In this document: piece after piece, positions 30,366 to 39,089 of the stretch
Layout of the letters: each line of letters opens with the position of its first letter
How positions within the stretch are numbered: the first letter of the stretch is position 1
Assembly: GCA_964545715.1 (NCBI GenBank)
Contig: CAZJHX010000061.1
Coordinates: forward strand, 1 to 58,626
Origin: CAZJHX01 sp964545715
Lineage (GTDB): Bacteria; Myxococcota_A; UBA9042; GCA-2863065
Length of the DNA: 58,626 nucleotides
Reading direction: 5' to 3'
The notes under the pieces: model-generated
The model's input: only the letters and a program-made list of their open reading frames with translations
Told to the model about the DNA's origin: nothing
Database searches by the model: none
Position numbers and translations under genes: made by a program

Positions 30366-31124
30366 TCAAACTTTGAGGTGGAGACCGCATTCTCGGGTGT
30401 CAGGATTTTCCCACCACCACCGCCCGGATCGGGCGTCTTCGCCGGGCTTGACCGGGCGGGTGCAGGGCTCGCAGCCGATGCTCGGAAAGCCGCCGTCGTG
30501 CAGGGCGTTGTAGGGAACCCGATTGGCCTTCACGTAGTCCCAGACCTGCTCGCTGGTCCAGTCGGCCAGCGGATTGACTTTGACGATGCTGTTGTTTGCG
30601 TGGTCCAGCTCCACGTGGGCGACCTGGCCGCGAGTGACGCCCTGATCCCGGCGCAGGCCGGTGACCCAGGCGTCCACCGTGGTCAGCATGCGCTTCAGCG
30701 GCTCCACCTTGCGCGCCAGGCAGCAGCGCCGCCGGCTCTCGGGGGAGTCGTAGAAGAGGTTGATCCCGTGCTCCCGAACCATCGCCTCCACGCGCGGGGC
30801 GTCCGGAAACATGACCTCGATCCGCAGCTGATAGCGATTGCGGATTCGATCCATCACGTCATACGTCGCCTGATGGAGCCGGCCGGTGTCCAGCATGAAG
30901 ACGCGCACGTCGGGTCGGATCGCCGCGGCCATATCGATCAACGCGACGTCCTCCACCCCGAAGCTGGAGGCCACGACGATGCGATCCCCAAAGCGCTCGA
31001 GCGCCCAGGACAATACGTCTTGTGGTGATACTGCGTCTTGCGGTGAAGCTGGGTCTTCCGCTGCAGTTGATGATGAGCGGCTGCCGCGAAGCTTGTCAGG
31101 CAGCTCGGAAAGATCGAAAGGCAT
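30366..31124 (-). CDS. cysH: Assimilatory APS/PAPS reductase, 4Fe-4S type
   Basis: 252 residues; reduces adenylyl sulfate (or its 3'-phospho form) to sulfite for cysteine synthesis in the cytoplasm. The PP-loop-like nucleotide site is SSFGVEDV (53-60). The paired cysteines 134-135 (RRRCCLARK) plus C218-x2-C221 (GCEPC) are the 4Fe-4S ligands that mark the APS-reducing class. C246 in the C-terminal ECGLH is the catalytic cysteine. I chose the ATG at 31124, preceded by AGGATGG; the frame stays open upstream to 31244, but that extension runs through a hairpin leader and looks non-coding. No other sulfur genes are adjacent. It lies 465 bases upstream of the extremely Cys-rich giant gene on the same strand. 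Confidence 0.93.
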   Translation of the reverse strand: MPFDLSELPDKLRGSRSSSTAAEDPASPQDAVSPQDVLSWALERFGDRIVVASSFGVEDVALIDMAAAIRPDVRVFMLDTGRLHQATYDVMDRIRNRYQLRIEVMFPDAPRVEAMVREHGINLFYDSPESRRRCCLARKVEPLKRMLTTVDAWVTGLRRDQGVTRGQVAHVELDHANNSIVKVNPLADWTSEQVWDYVKANRVPYNALHDGGFPSIGCEPCTRPVKPGEDARSGRWWWENPDTRECGLHLKV

Positions 31125-31150
31125 GGGCCATCCTACCCACCAAAAGGTAA

Positions 31151-31174
31151 GAGGAGAACCCCCCGGTTCTCCTC
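31151..31174 (-). promoter_or_regulatory. Perfect hairpin in the cysH leader
   Basis: A 10-base perfect inverted repeat with a 4-base loop (GAGGAGAACC, loop, GGTTCTCCTC) ends 26 bases before the cysH start. Read on the minus strand it is followed by TTACCTTTT and then the ribosome binding site. It could act as an attenuator or as a translation-control hairpin. The sequence shows only the structure, not the mechanism. Confidence 0.5.
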
Positions 31175-31797
31175 CCCCGAACCCCGTTGACGAATACCCA
31201 CGTGCCTTGCAGCACATCGGCGGCCGTCGCCTTTGTCGAGTCAATTCAGCGCTGAGAATGTCAATTAGAACGAAACCGCAAACAACCAGCTATCAGCTAC
31301 AGCTTTCAACACCAGGGCAGGAACAGGTTCAGCTAACTACCAACGGCAACGCCCGGTGCCATTCTCAGAACAGATTTTCAAGTAACAGGAGCAACAGGAA
31401 CTTCAGCGTACTACCAACTTCAGACAGAACAGGAACAAACAACGTTCACCGAACTGGCTCAACGCCCATCCAGATGTGCACGGATCGATCCAACTTTGTG
31501 GATCATTGATAACCACCGGAAACAAAGGACTTTTACAACAAAACCGTACGTTCGTACGTTTTCCGCAAATCGTGCCACTTTGTCATACCCTGCTGGGGAC
31601 ACGCGATTCCCCGGAATTGCTACGATCTCCATAAGTAGCTGAAATCACATAAACGGGCCCTGTTTTGACCCGCTTGGACAAGTTGGCAATTCACGTCACC
31701 TCCGAGGCCAGTGGGGTCAACGATCCCCGCCCGCCCCCGCAACGCCGCTATTGCGCTTTGTCGCAAGACGGTTAAGGTACCCAGCCGGAGGTGCAGT
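31175..31797. other. Low-GC intergenic stretch with direct repeats
   Basis: About 620 bases without a supported gene between divergent cysH and the 31798 gene. From about 31250 to 31600 the plus strand is rich in A and C and poor in T. An imperfect direct repeat (AACAGG..TTCAGC..ACTACCAAC) occurs at 31322-31344 and 31393-31418. An inverted repeat lies at 31540-31562. A promoter for the downstream gene probably lies in the last 150 bases, but I cannot place it securely. Confidence 0.5.
31540..31562. promoter_or_regulatory. Operator-like inverted repeat
   Basis: The sequence AAAAC-c-GTACG-tt-CGTAC-GTTTT is a near-perfect inverted repeat with one extra base on the left arm. It is AT-flanked and lies about 235 bases before the gene at 31798. 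The symmetry fits a binding site for a dimeric regulator. No regulator is identified. Confidence 0.4.
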
Positions 31798-33060
31798 ATG
31801 CCGTTTGAGACCACCTGGCTGACATCTGAAGACGCCGAGATCCCGACCGAGCAGCAGGCGGAAGTGGCCGCGATGCGCGACTTCTTGTCTCAGCCCGCGG
31901 ACCTGAGCGCGGGCGAGGCCCTGGCGAGCTCGAGCCTGGAGGGACTTCTCTCGCTGGTCGCGACCCTGACCGACCGCCAGGACGGCTCACGCCTGGCGAT
32001 CCTAAAAGCAGCCGGTCTGCCCAAGAAGGCGCGCAAGGCAGCCGGCAAAGCCGTGCACAAGCTCAAGACGCGCGGCATCGCGTGCGAGCTGCCCACCGGG
32101 CGGGTCGCCACCATCGGGTACCAGACCGACGTGCTGCCGTCGTTCATCAGCGTCCCGCTGGCGTCAGGCGAGGAGCTGCTGCTGCTGTCGGGCCGCCCCT
32201 ACGGACAAGCGGTGACCTGCTACGCGGTCGCTGATGAAAACGGCTTCGAAGAGCTGGTCTCCATCGAGGAGCCCAGCCGCACGCGCATCAAGCGGCTGAT
32301 CGATCGCATCTCCGATCCGCGCGGGTCCGACCTGGACATCTACTTTGTGGAGGCGGACCCCGCCTACGTCCGCTCGAAGATCCAGGCCGCCATGACTCGG
32401 CACCGCGCCGCCAACAAGCCGCTGCCCGAAGAGTGGCCGCAGCTGCAGGCGCTGATCGAGCAAGGCGACACCCACGACGGCGAGCACCCGGCGCGCACGC
32501 TGATCGGCACGGTGGACGCCTCGCTGGTCGCACGCAGCGGTGAGCTGCTGGGCCGGGTGCAGCATCACGGCGATCACACCCACTACATCGGCGGCAAATG
32601 CGACCGCCCCGTGATGGAAGACGACTGGCAGAAGGCCGCCTCGCAACGGCTGGAGAACGCCATGGAGAGCCCGGTGGTCGTGGACGACGTGCAGCGCCGA
32701 GAGCGCGTGACCGATGAGGTCGACCGCCTGGCCGACGAGGTCTTTGATGAGGCCATGCGCCAAAAGTGCGCGGCCCGCCTGACCGACACGGCGTTTACAC
32801 TCTTCAAGCGTGGCGACGCCGAGTGCGCCGCCATGAGCCTGGCCACCGCAGATGCGCTGTTGGACGCGACACAGAAGACGCTGGACATCCCGTGGTGCCG
32901 TGACTCGATCCACGGGATCATCGACATCGACATGCTGCTGGCCGGCAAGGGCATGGGCGCGTCAGCCGACGCGGGAGGCCACGTCCACGGACCGGGCTGC
33001 GATCACGACCATGATCACGATCACGACCACGGCGACAACGAGCCGCTGATCATCACCTGA
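31798..33060 (+). CDS. Hypothetical protein with His/Asp-rich C-terminal tail
   Basis: 420 residues. The ATG at 31798 has GGAGG nine bases upstream; the frame stays open further upstream, but that part looks non-coding. No signal peptide or membrane segment. The N-terminal half is helical with a basic patch (AGLPKKARKAAGKAVHKLKT) that could contact nucleic acid. The middle contains a possible metal cluster (VQHHGDHTHYIGGKCD). The C-terminus ends in alternating His and Asp (HGPGCDHDHDHDHDHG), a typical low-affinity Ni/Zn/Cu tail. I do not recognise a family. It is followed after 7 bases by the DUF2007-like gene, so the two are likely co-transcribed. Confidence 0.8.
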   Translation: MPFETTWLTSEDAEIPTEQQAEVAAMRDFLSQPADLSAGEALASSSLEGLLSLVATLTDRQDGSRLAILKAAGLPKKARKAAGKAVHKLKTRGIACELPTGRVATIGYQTDVLPSFISVPLASGEELLLLSGRPYGQAVTCYAVADENGFEELVSIEEPSRTRIKRLIDRISDPRGSDLDIYFVEADPAYVRSKIQAAMTRHRAANKPLPEEWPQLQALIEQGDTHDGEHPARTLIGTVDASLVARSGELLGRVQHHGDHTHYIGGKCDRPVMEDDWQKAASQRLENAMESPVVVDDVQRRERVTDEVDRLADEVFDEAMRQKCAARLTDTAFTLFKRGDAECAAMSLATADALLDATQKTLDIPWCRDSIHGIIDIDMLLAGKGMGASADAGGHVHGPGCDHDHDHDHDHGDNEPLIIT

Positions 33061-33067
33061 GAGCGCT

Positions 33068-33415
33068 ATGAGCACCTCCGATACCAAGACACTGCCGCCG
33101 CTGGGCGTCCCGCTGGGCGAGCAGCTGGCCAAGCTCCCCGACGGCGGGCCGCTGTTTCGCGTCCACGTTCTGAGCAACCAGATCGAGGCCATGGTGCTGC
33201 ACGATGTGCTGGAGGATCGCGGCATCCCGCATGTGATCGAGAGCTACCGCGACACGGCGTACGACGGCCTGTTTCAGGCAACGCGGGGTTGGGGTGCGGT
33301 GGTGGTCCGCGAAGAGGACGCCGACAGAGCGGCTGCGCTCATCAAGACGGCTCTGGAAGAGCTGCTCGAGAGCGCGGAGGATGAAGAAGAAGAGGAAGAC
33401 GAAGGGGAGCCGTAG
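33068..33415 (+). CDS. DUF2007-like small protein
   Basis: 115 residues. The core (LFRVHVLSNQIEAMVLHDVLEDRGIPHVIES, then GWGAVVVREEDADRAAALI) has the ferredoxin-like pattern of DUF2007/putative signal-transducing proteins, in which a strand and a helix precede a short loop and a 'VxVxxEDxxxA' end. The last 15 residues are almost all Glu and Asp. It begins 7 bases after the stop of the preceding gene and is probably in the same transcript. The molecular role of the family is not established. Confidence 0.8.
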   Translation: MSTSDTKTLPPLGVPLGEQLAKLPDGGPLFRVHVLSNQIEAMVLHDVLEDRGIPHVIESYRDTAYDGLFQATRGWGAVVVREEDADRAAALIKTALEELLESAEDEEEEEDEGEP

Positions 33416-33422
33416 CCCCCCT

Positions 33423-33447
33423 GTACGCCGCCCCTGGGGCGGGGTAC
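33423..33447. terminator. Convergent inverted repeat, possible bidirectional terminator
   Basis: A 25-base inverted repeat (GTAC, one mismatch, CCGCCCC, centre T, GGGGCGG, mismatch, GTAC) sits between the stop codons of two convergent genes. There is no T-run on either side, so if it terminates transcription it is not a classic intrinsic terminator. Confidence 0.45.
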
Positions 33448-34274
33448 TAGTTCTTGAAGCCGTTGATGCCGTCGGTGACTTTCACGCCCAGCTCGACCGC
33501 CTGGGTGCTCAGCTGGCTGGCGTCCTTGACGACCTCGTCCTTCAAGCCGTTGGCCTGCTTCTGAATGCCCTGCAGCTGCTTGACCTGAGCCTGGTTGGTT
33601 TTGGCCTGGTTCGCAGCCGACTTACCCATCTTGTTGAGCGTCGCCTGCCAGGTCTGCGCGCTGGCCAGCTGCTTGGCGACCACACCCACGTTCGAGACCG
33701 CGTTGGTCGGCAGTGCCTTTACGCGCGTCGGCAGCTCGCTCTTGAGCAGCACGCGCAGGTCGTTGAGAATCTGGAACTTGCCCTGGGCCCAGGCCTTGGC
33801 CTCGTCGGACGCGCGCCGCGGCATGCCCTTGACCTTGTCGGTCAGAGACTGCGGACAGGCTCGCACCTTCTGAACGGCGTTCCACGTTGTGTCCTGAACG
33901 GCGCGCACCTCGTGCAGCGTCGTACGGTTCTTGAACTGCTGTGCGGCGTCGACCGCCTTGACCGCGCGCTGCTCGACCTTCGCGACGGTCTCGAGCGGGG
34001 CGTTCCAGCACGCATCCAGCTCTGAGCGGAAGTCCTTCCACTTCACACGGCCGAGCTTCAGGCCGTCCTCGATGTATAGGAACTCGTCGATCTTCTGCTG
34101 GACCACGGCGCCGATGCCTTTGGTCAGAACATAATCGGCCTTCAACTGGACGATGGCGCCCTTCGCGTCGGTGACGAAGTCCTTGTCTTCCACAGGAACG
34201 GCGATCCCGGCCCCACCAAGCAAGCCACAACCGGCGATAACAACTGCTGACAATGCGCACACTACGAACCGCAT
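33447..34274 (-). CDS. Helical lipoprotein of unknown function
   Basis: 275 residues. A lipoprotein signal is clear: MRFVVCALSAVVIAGC, with the cysteine at 16. GGAGGG precedes the ATG at 34274. The rest is mostly helical and rich in Lys, Gln and Ala, with long runs free of Gly and Pro. The C-terminal third (QAKTNQAQVKQLQGIQKQ) looks like a coiled coil. I do not recognise a family. It is divergent from the deiminase gene and shares its 152-base upstream region. Confidence 0.85.
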   Translation of the reverse strand: MRFVVCALSAVVIAGCGLLGGAGIAVPVEDKDFVTDAKGAIVQLKADYVLTKGIGAVVQQKIDEFLYIEDGLKLGRVKWKDFRSELDACWNAPLETVAKVEQRAVKAVDAAQQFKNRTTLHEVRAVQDTTWNAVQKVRACPQSLTDKVKGMPRRASDEAKAWAQGKFQILNDLRVLLKSELPTRVKALPTNAVSNVGVVAKQLASAQTWQATLNKMGKSAANQAKTNQAQVKQLQGIQKQANGLKDEVVKDASQLSTQAVELGVKVTDGINGFKN

Positions 34275-34364
34275 GATCCCTCCACTGGCACCACTGTTCT
34301 ATAAGACGGCGCTAACGTAGCGATGGCGCGCCCGACGTGTCAAGCACCTGTTGATAAGTCTGTC

Positions 34365-34394
34365 TTGACCGATCGATGCGCTGGTGCATACTCT
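34365..34394 (+). promoter_or_regulatory. Candidate sigma-70-type promoter of the deiminase gene
   Basis: TTGACC (34365-34370), an 18-base spacer and TACTCT (34389-34394) lie 32 bases before the start codon at 34427. GGAG is found ten bases before that ATG. Only moderate matches to consensus. Confidence 0.35.
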
Positions 34395-34426
34395 GCGCCC
34401 CTCTGTAGTTCTGGAGCCATATGTAG

Positions 34427-37400
34427 ATGTACGTTCTCAAGCGGATCCTGATCATGTTGTCGTGTTGTTTGATGGCTGCCTGCGGCTCGCAGACGCCCAA
34501 AGATAACACCGACCAACCGTCTGAGAGCATCCGGGCCGACAAGCCCATGCTCCCTGCGCATCCGATGCCGGGCGAGCGCAACGGCGCCGGCAAGGGCGAC
34601 CAATACGACGACTACCGGCTGGCCAACCCGAACATCTTCGGGATCACTGCGGCGCCGCAGACTCCGCTTCGCGCAGTGGGGCAGTGGGACGACCACCAAT
34701 CGATGCTGTTGACCTGGAACAAGGTGTTTCCAGAGACGTACGCCGGGATCGTCGCCAACTCGAAGAACGCGATTCAAATTTATGTGGTGCACGAGGGCAA
34801 CGCGGACAAGCAGCACTTCAACGCGACCATGTCGTCGTTTGGCGTGAGCACCGCGGGCCTGAAGTACCTGAACATGGCCAACAACTCGATCTGGATGCGC
34901 GACTACGGCCCGCTGTCGGCGCGCGCTCCCGACGGCACGGTCGCGTTCATCGACCCGCGCTACTACCACCAGCGGGTCTACGACGACGCGCTGCCGACCC
35001 TGATCGGCAACGAGTTCGGCATCAACGTCTACCGCCAGCCCCTGCAGTGGGAGGGCGGCACGTACATCGCCGACGGGCTGGGCAACTGCATCTACTCGCA
35101 GGGCGTCTATTGGTACGGCGGCACCAGCCAGGCCAAGATTCACAAGTACCAAAAGGACTACCTGGGCTGTCAGACCAACATCGTGGTCAAGCCGCTGGTG
35201 GGCGAAGGCACGACCCACTCGGATATGTTCGCCAAGATGTACGCGCCGGGCAAAGTGATGCTGGGCGAGTACAAGAGTTGGCAGGACTCCACAAACAAGG
35301 CCACGATGGACGACGACGAGGCCATCTTGGAGGCCGCGATCCTCAACGACGGCTCCACGCTGTCAGTGACGCGTCTGCCGATGCCGTCCAACTCCAACAA
35401 GCAGGTCTGGCGCACGTACGTGAACTCCTTGTTCACCAACGGCGTCAACCTCGTCCCGATCTACACGGACGACACCACCTTCCAGGCCGAGGCGCTGGCG
35501 GTGTGGGAGGACGCGATGCCGAGCTGGACGCACGCCGCGATCGACTCGACGGGGCTCATCCAGTGGAGCGGCGCGATCCACTGCATCACCATGACGGTGC
35601 CGACCGGCCCGCTGGATAAAGTCGAGAGCAACCCGTCGCTCTTGTGCAGCGGCGACTTCAACTGCTTCCCGTCCGGCACCGGCGGCGGCTCGTGCGACCT
35701 GGGCTACGAGGGCTGCTGTGACGGCGCCAACCTGCAGACGTGCGGCTCCAACGGCATCACCACCCAGAGCTGCGGAGGCGCCGGGTGCGGCTGGAGCGAC
35801 GACACGCTGTCCTACGCGTGTGGCGGCAGCGGCGCGGGCCCGCTGGCAAACGCCCCGCTGCAGTGCGACGGCGGCGGCTGCGAGCCCAACTGCACGAACA
35901 AAGAGTGCGGCTCAAACGGCTGCGGCGGCTCATGCGGCACGTGCAGCGGCAACGCGAGCTGCGTCGGCGGCGAGTGCGTGATTCCGACCGATCCCTGCCA
36001 GGGCATCGACGTGATCGGCTGCTGCGACGGCGCCACGCTCAAGTTCTGCCAGCAGGGTCAGATGAGCAACCAGAGCTGCGGCGCCAACGGCTGTGGCTGG
36101 AACGCGTCGGGCGGCGACTCGGGCTGGTACGACTGCGGCGGCGAGGGTGCGGACCCGAGCGGCGCGTATCCGCTGGCCTGCCCCGGCACGTGCACCCCGG
36201 ACTGCGCGGGAAAGATGTGCGGCGATGACGGCTGCGGCGGCTCATGCGGCGGCTGCGATATCGGTCTGGCATGCGACGCCGGCCAGTGCGTCTCCAACTG
36301 CACCGCGGACTGCGCGGGCAAGCAGTGCGGCTCCGACGGCTGTGGCGGCTCATGCGGCAGCTGCGCCCAGGGCAAGGTGTGCGATCCGCAGCAGAAGTGC
36401 GTGTCCGTGTGCCAACCCAACTGCACGAACAAGACCTGCGGTCCGGACGGCTGCGGCGGCTCCTGTGGCTCCTGCGCGGCAGGTGAGAACTGCGCGGCGG
36501 GCCAGTGCGAGGCGGTGGCGGGGTGCGGCGACGTCACGTTCGAGGGCAAGTGCGACGGCGACACCCTTATCTGGTGCCAGGAAGAGGAGCTGCTCACGTA
36601 CGACTGCAAGCAGCTGGGCAACTATAAATGCGCCAAAAAAGAGGGCTCCGACGAGTTCGACTGCGTCGTGCAGGCTGGCTGTACCGCGGACTGCGACGGC
36701 AAGGCATGCGGCCCAGACGGCTGCGGCGGCGTATGCGGGGCCTGCGAGGCCGGCTCAAGTTGCAACGACGTGGGGCAGTGCATCGCGGCGGACGGATGTG
36801 AGGGGCTGACCTACGAGGGCTGCTGCCAGGCGGACAACACCGTGCTGTGGTGTGAGAACAACGCAAAACAGGCGCTGCAATGCGGCGAGGGCGGATGCGG
36901 TTGGAACGATGCGGGCGGCTACTACGACTGCAACCAATCCGGCGACGGTCCAGCGGAGTTCCCCAAGCAGTGTAACGTCGACTGCGACAACAGCTGTGAG
37001 GGCAAAGAGTGCGGCCTCAACGACTGCGGCAACACCTGCGGCGTGTGCACGGGCGGGCTGAGCTGCGAGGCCAATAAATGCATCGACGCCTGTGGCGACA
37101 TCTCGATCGAGGGGGTGTGCGAGGGCGACTCGCTGACTTACTGCGCCAACGGGCAGAAGCAGACATTCCCGTGTTCCGACGGCTGCTGCGGCTGGAACCC
37201 GGAGCAGTTCTGGTACGACTGCCTGCCGACCGAGCAATGCACGGGCGGTGACGGGTGCGCGACCGGCGAGACAGGGTGCAGCCAGGACGGCTTCCACAGC
37301 TGGACCTGCACCGAGCAAGACGGCAACCTGCTGCCGAAATACACCAAATGCGCCAGCGGAGAGTGCGACCCCGCGACCGGGAAGTGCACGGGCGAGCCCC

Positions 37401-38494
37401 CGCCGGTCTGTGACTGCACGGGCAAGGTGTGTGGGCCCGATGGCTGCGGCGGGTCGTGCGGCGACTGCGCTGCTGGGCTGAACTGCAACGCCAGCGGCCA
37501 ATGCGTCGGATGTGCTCCGAGCTGCGACGGCAAGGTGTGCGGCGACGACGGCTGCGGCGGCTCCTGCGGCAGCTGCGAGGACGGCCTGTCCTGCAAAGAA
37601 GGCCAATGTGTCCAAACGTCCGACCAGCCGAAGTGCGACGACAAAGAGTGCGGCGATGACGGCTTCGGTGGGTACTGCGGCGACTGCCCGACAGGCCTGG
37701 TGTGCGACAAGGTCAATAAATGCGTGGAGCCGCCCCCGATCGACGTGCCCGATTGCGAAAACAAGGAGTGCGGCCCCGATGGTATCGGCGGCAGCTGCGG
37801 CGCGTGCGCCAAAGAGCAGGAGTGCAAGAGCGGGGTCTGCGAAGACAAGCCCAACGCGGGCTGCGGCGGCGTGCCGACTACGGGCCAGTGTGACGGCGAC
37901 GTCCTCAAGTTCTGTGGCGACGACGGCGCGGTCAGCGAGGTCAACTGCGCTGCCCAGGGTCTGGTGTGCGCGGCCAAGGCCGGCCAGGGCTTCGACTGCG
38001 TGGAGAAGGGTGCCTGCGAGCCCAAATGCGATCCCGGTCAGCAGTGCGGCGACGACGGCTGCGGCGGCTCGTGCGGCAACTGCTCCAAAAACGATAAGTG
38101 CGTGGACGGACAGTGCGTCAGCGACAGCTGCGTGCCCAGCTGTGCGGCGACCAACCCGTGCGGCAGCGACGGCTGCGGCGGCCTGTGCGGCACGTGCGCG
38201 CCAGGTCAGTCCTGCGACTCCGGCCAGTGCATCGACGCGGAGCTCTGCCCCGACGGCTCAGCCCCGGTCGACGGCATCTGCGTCGGCGGCACCGACGGCA
38301 CAGACCTGGGCGGCACCGACGACGGCGGCGGCAGCGGCGGGTCGGGCAGCAAGACCAAAGGTGACAAGGATGACGGCGGCTGCGCTGTGGCCGCCCGCGG
38401 TACCGATCACAACCCACCGGCGGGCAGCACGCTCATGTTGCTGTTGCTCGCCGCGATGACCATGTTCCTGAAAAGGAGGACCCTCCATGGCTAA
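34427..38494 (+). CDS. Surface arginine/agmatine deiminase-family enzyme with Cys-rich stalk and MYXO-CTERM tail
   Basis: 1,355 residues. N-terminal lipoprotein signal (MYVLKRILIMLSCCLMAAC). Residues of about 75-395 form a peptidylarginine deiminase of the bacterial (PPAD/agmatine deiminase) family: WMRDYGP with D159, EGGTYIADGLG, THSD with H264 and D266, and IHC with nucleophile C386, so the catalytic set looks complete. The family hydrolyses guanidinium groups to citrulline or N-carbamoylputrescine plus ammonia; the substrate is unknown here. About 12 units of the form C-x3-C-x-G-K-x-C-G-x-D-G-C-G-G-S-C-G-x-C follow, interleaved with seven 'GCCDG..L.FC..QSCG.NGCGW' units. The C-terminus fits a MYXO-CTERM signal: C1319, hydrophobic 1334-1348, KRR. 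Having both a lipobox and this tail is unusual. The gene overlaps the next one by 8 bases. Confidence 0.9.
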   Translation: MYVLKRILIMLSCCLMAACGSQTPKDNTDQPSESIRADKPMLPAHPMPGERNGAGKGDQYDDYRLANPNIFGITAAPQTPLRAVGQWDDHQSMLLTWNKVFPETYAGIVANSKNAIQIYVVHEGNADKQHFNATMSSFGVSTAGLKYLNMANNSIWMRDYGPLSARAPDGTVAFIDPRYYHQRVYDDALPTLIGNEFGINVYRQPLQWEGGTYIADGLGNCIYSQGVYWYGGTSQAKIHKYQKDYLGCQTNIVVKPLVGEGTTHSDMFAKMYAPGKVMLGEYKSWQDSTNKATMDDDEAILEAAILNDGSTLSVTRLPMPSNSNKQVWRTYVNSLFTNGVNLVPIYTDDTTFQAEALAVWEDAMPSWTHAAIDSTGLIQWSGAIHCITMTVPTGPLDKVESNPSLLCSGDFNCFPSGTGGGSCDLGYEGCCDGANLQTCGSNGITTQSCGGAGCGWSDDTLSYACGGSGAGPLANAPLQCDGGGCEPNCTNKECGSNGCGGSCGTCSGNASCVGGECVIPTDPCQGIDVIGCCDGATLKFCQQGQMSNQSCGANGCGWNASGGDSGWYDCGGEGADPSGAYPLACPGTCTPDCAGKMCGDDGCGGSCGGCDIGLACDAGQCVSNCTADCAGKQCGSDGCGGSCGSCAQGKVCDPQQKCVSVCQPNCTNKTCGPDGCGGSCGSCAAGENCAAGQCEAVAGCGDVTFEGKCDGDTLIWCQEEELLTYDCKQLGNYKCAKKEGSDEFDCVVQAGCTADCDGKACGPDGCGGVCGACEAGSSCNDVGQCIAADGCEGLTYEGCCQADNTVLWCENNAKQALQCGEGGCGWNDAGGYYDCNQSGDGPAEFPKQCNVDCDNSCEGKECGLNDCGNTCGVCTGGLSCEANKCIDACGDISIEGVCEGDSLTYCANGQKQTFPCSDGCCGWNPEQFWYDCLPTEQCTGGDGCATGETGCSQDGFHSWTCTEQDGNLLPKYTKCASGECDPATGKCTGEPPPVCDCTGKVCGPDGCGGSCGDCAAGLNCNASGQCVGCAPSCDGKVCGDDGCGGSCGSCEDGLSCKEGQCVQTSDQPKCDDKECGDDGFGGYCGDCPTGLVCDKVNKCVEPPPIDVPDCENKECGPDGIGGSCGACAKEQECKSGVCEDKPNAGCGGVPTTGQCDGDVLKFCGDDGAVSEVNCAAQGLVCAAKAGQGFDCVEKGACEPKCDPGQQCGDDGCGGSCGNCSKNDKCVDGQCVSDSCVPSCAATNPCGSDGCGGLCGTCAPGQSCDSGQCIDAELCPDGSAPVDGICVGGTDGTDLGGTDDGGGSGGSGSKTKGDKDDGGCAVAARGTDHNPPAGSTLMLLLLAAMTMFLKRRTLHG

Positions 38495-39077
38495 ACACCA
38501 GCCCGAGGAGGTGCGCCGGCGCCAGATCGTCGACGCGGCAAAGCGATGCTTCATTGCCAAAGGCCTGGACGCGACGACGATGCGCGATATCAGCAAAGAG
38601 GCTCGGCTGAGCCTTGGTGGCTGCTATCACCACTTTGCGTCCAAAGCGGAGATCTTCCGCGCGATCTGCAACGAGACGTACGGCACCGTTCTGCGGCGCT
38701 GGCAGGCCGACACGGATCAGTACAACACCACGCGGGAGCTGATCGGCGGGTTGGCGGACGTCAACCTGTCGATGATCGAGGCGGACCCGGACTACTTCCG
38801 GCTGGCGCTGGTCCTCAACGGGGCGGCGGTGGTCAACGAAGAGCTGAAAGCGGTCAAGCGCAAGCACCATGAGGGCTTCGTCGAGTTCATAAAGAGCTCG
38901 CTGGACAAGGGCGTCGCCTCGGGCGAGCTGAAGGAGCACGACTCGCGCGCGATCAGCGAGGCGATCGTGGCGCTGTTCGACGGGTTCTATCTCCGCCGGG
39001 CGATCGACGCCAACGTCACGCCGCGCACCTCCGCGACCGCGGCGCTGGAGCTCATTGTCACCGGCCTGTCCCGATAA
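38487..39077 (+). CDS. TetR/AcrR-family transcriptional regulator
   Basis: 196 residues. The N-terminal helix-turn-helix (about 10-58) is typical: RQIVDAAKRCFIAKGLDATT, then LSLGGCYHHFASKAEIF. The rest is an all-helical ligand-binding domain. The start overlaps the end of the deiminase gene by 8 bases (ATGGCTAA) behind AGGAGG, so translation is probably coupled and it may regulate that gene. Ligand unknown. Confidence 0.93.
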   Translation: MAKHQPEEVRRRQIVDAAKRCFIAKGLDATTMRDISKEARLSLGGCYHHFASKAEIFRAICNETYGTVLRRWQADTDQYNTTRELIGGLADVNLSMIEADPDYFRLALVLNGAAVVNEELKAVKRKHHEGFVEFIKSSLDKGVASGELKEHDSRAISEAIVALFDGFYLRRAIDANVTPRTSATAALELIVTGLSR

Positions 39078-39089
39078 GGCGCCGGCCTC

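Noticed and set aside
30082..30513. Plus-strand frame of 143 codons upstream of the giant gene
   Set aside because: Overlaps the 3' end of cysH, has no ribosome binding site or recognisable feature.
32164..32913. Minus-strand frame opposite the His-tail gene
   Set aside because: No start signal; composition fits a shadow of the plus-strand gene, which has a good ribosome binding site.
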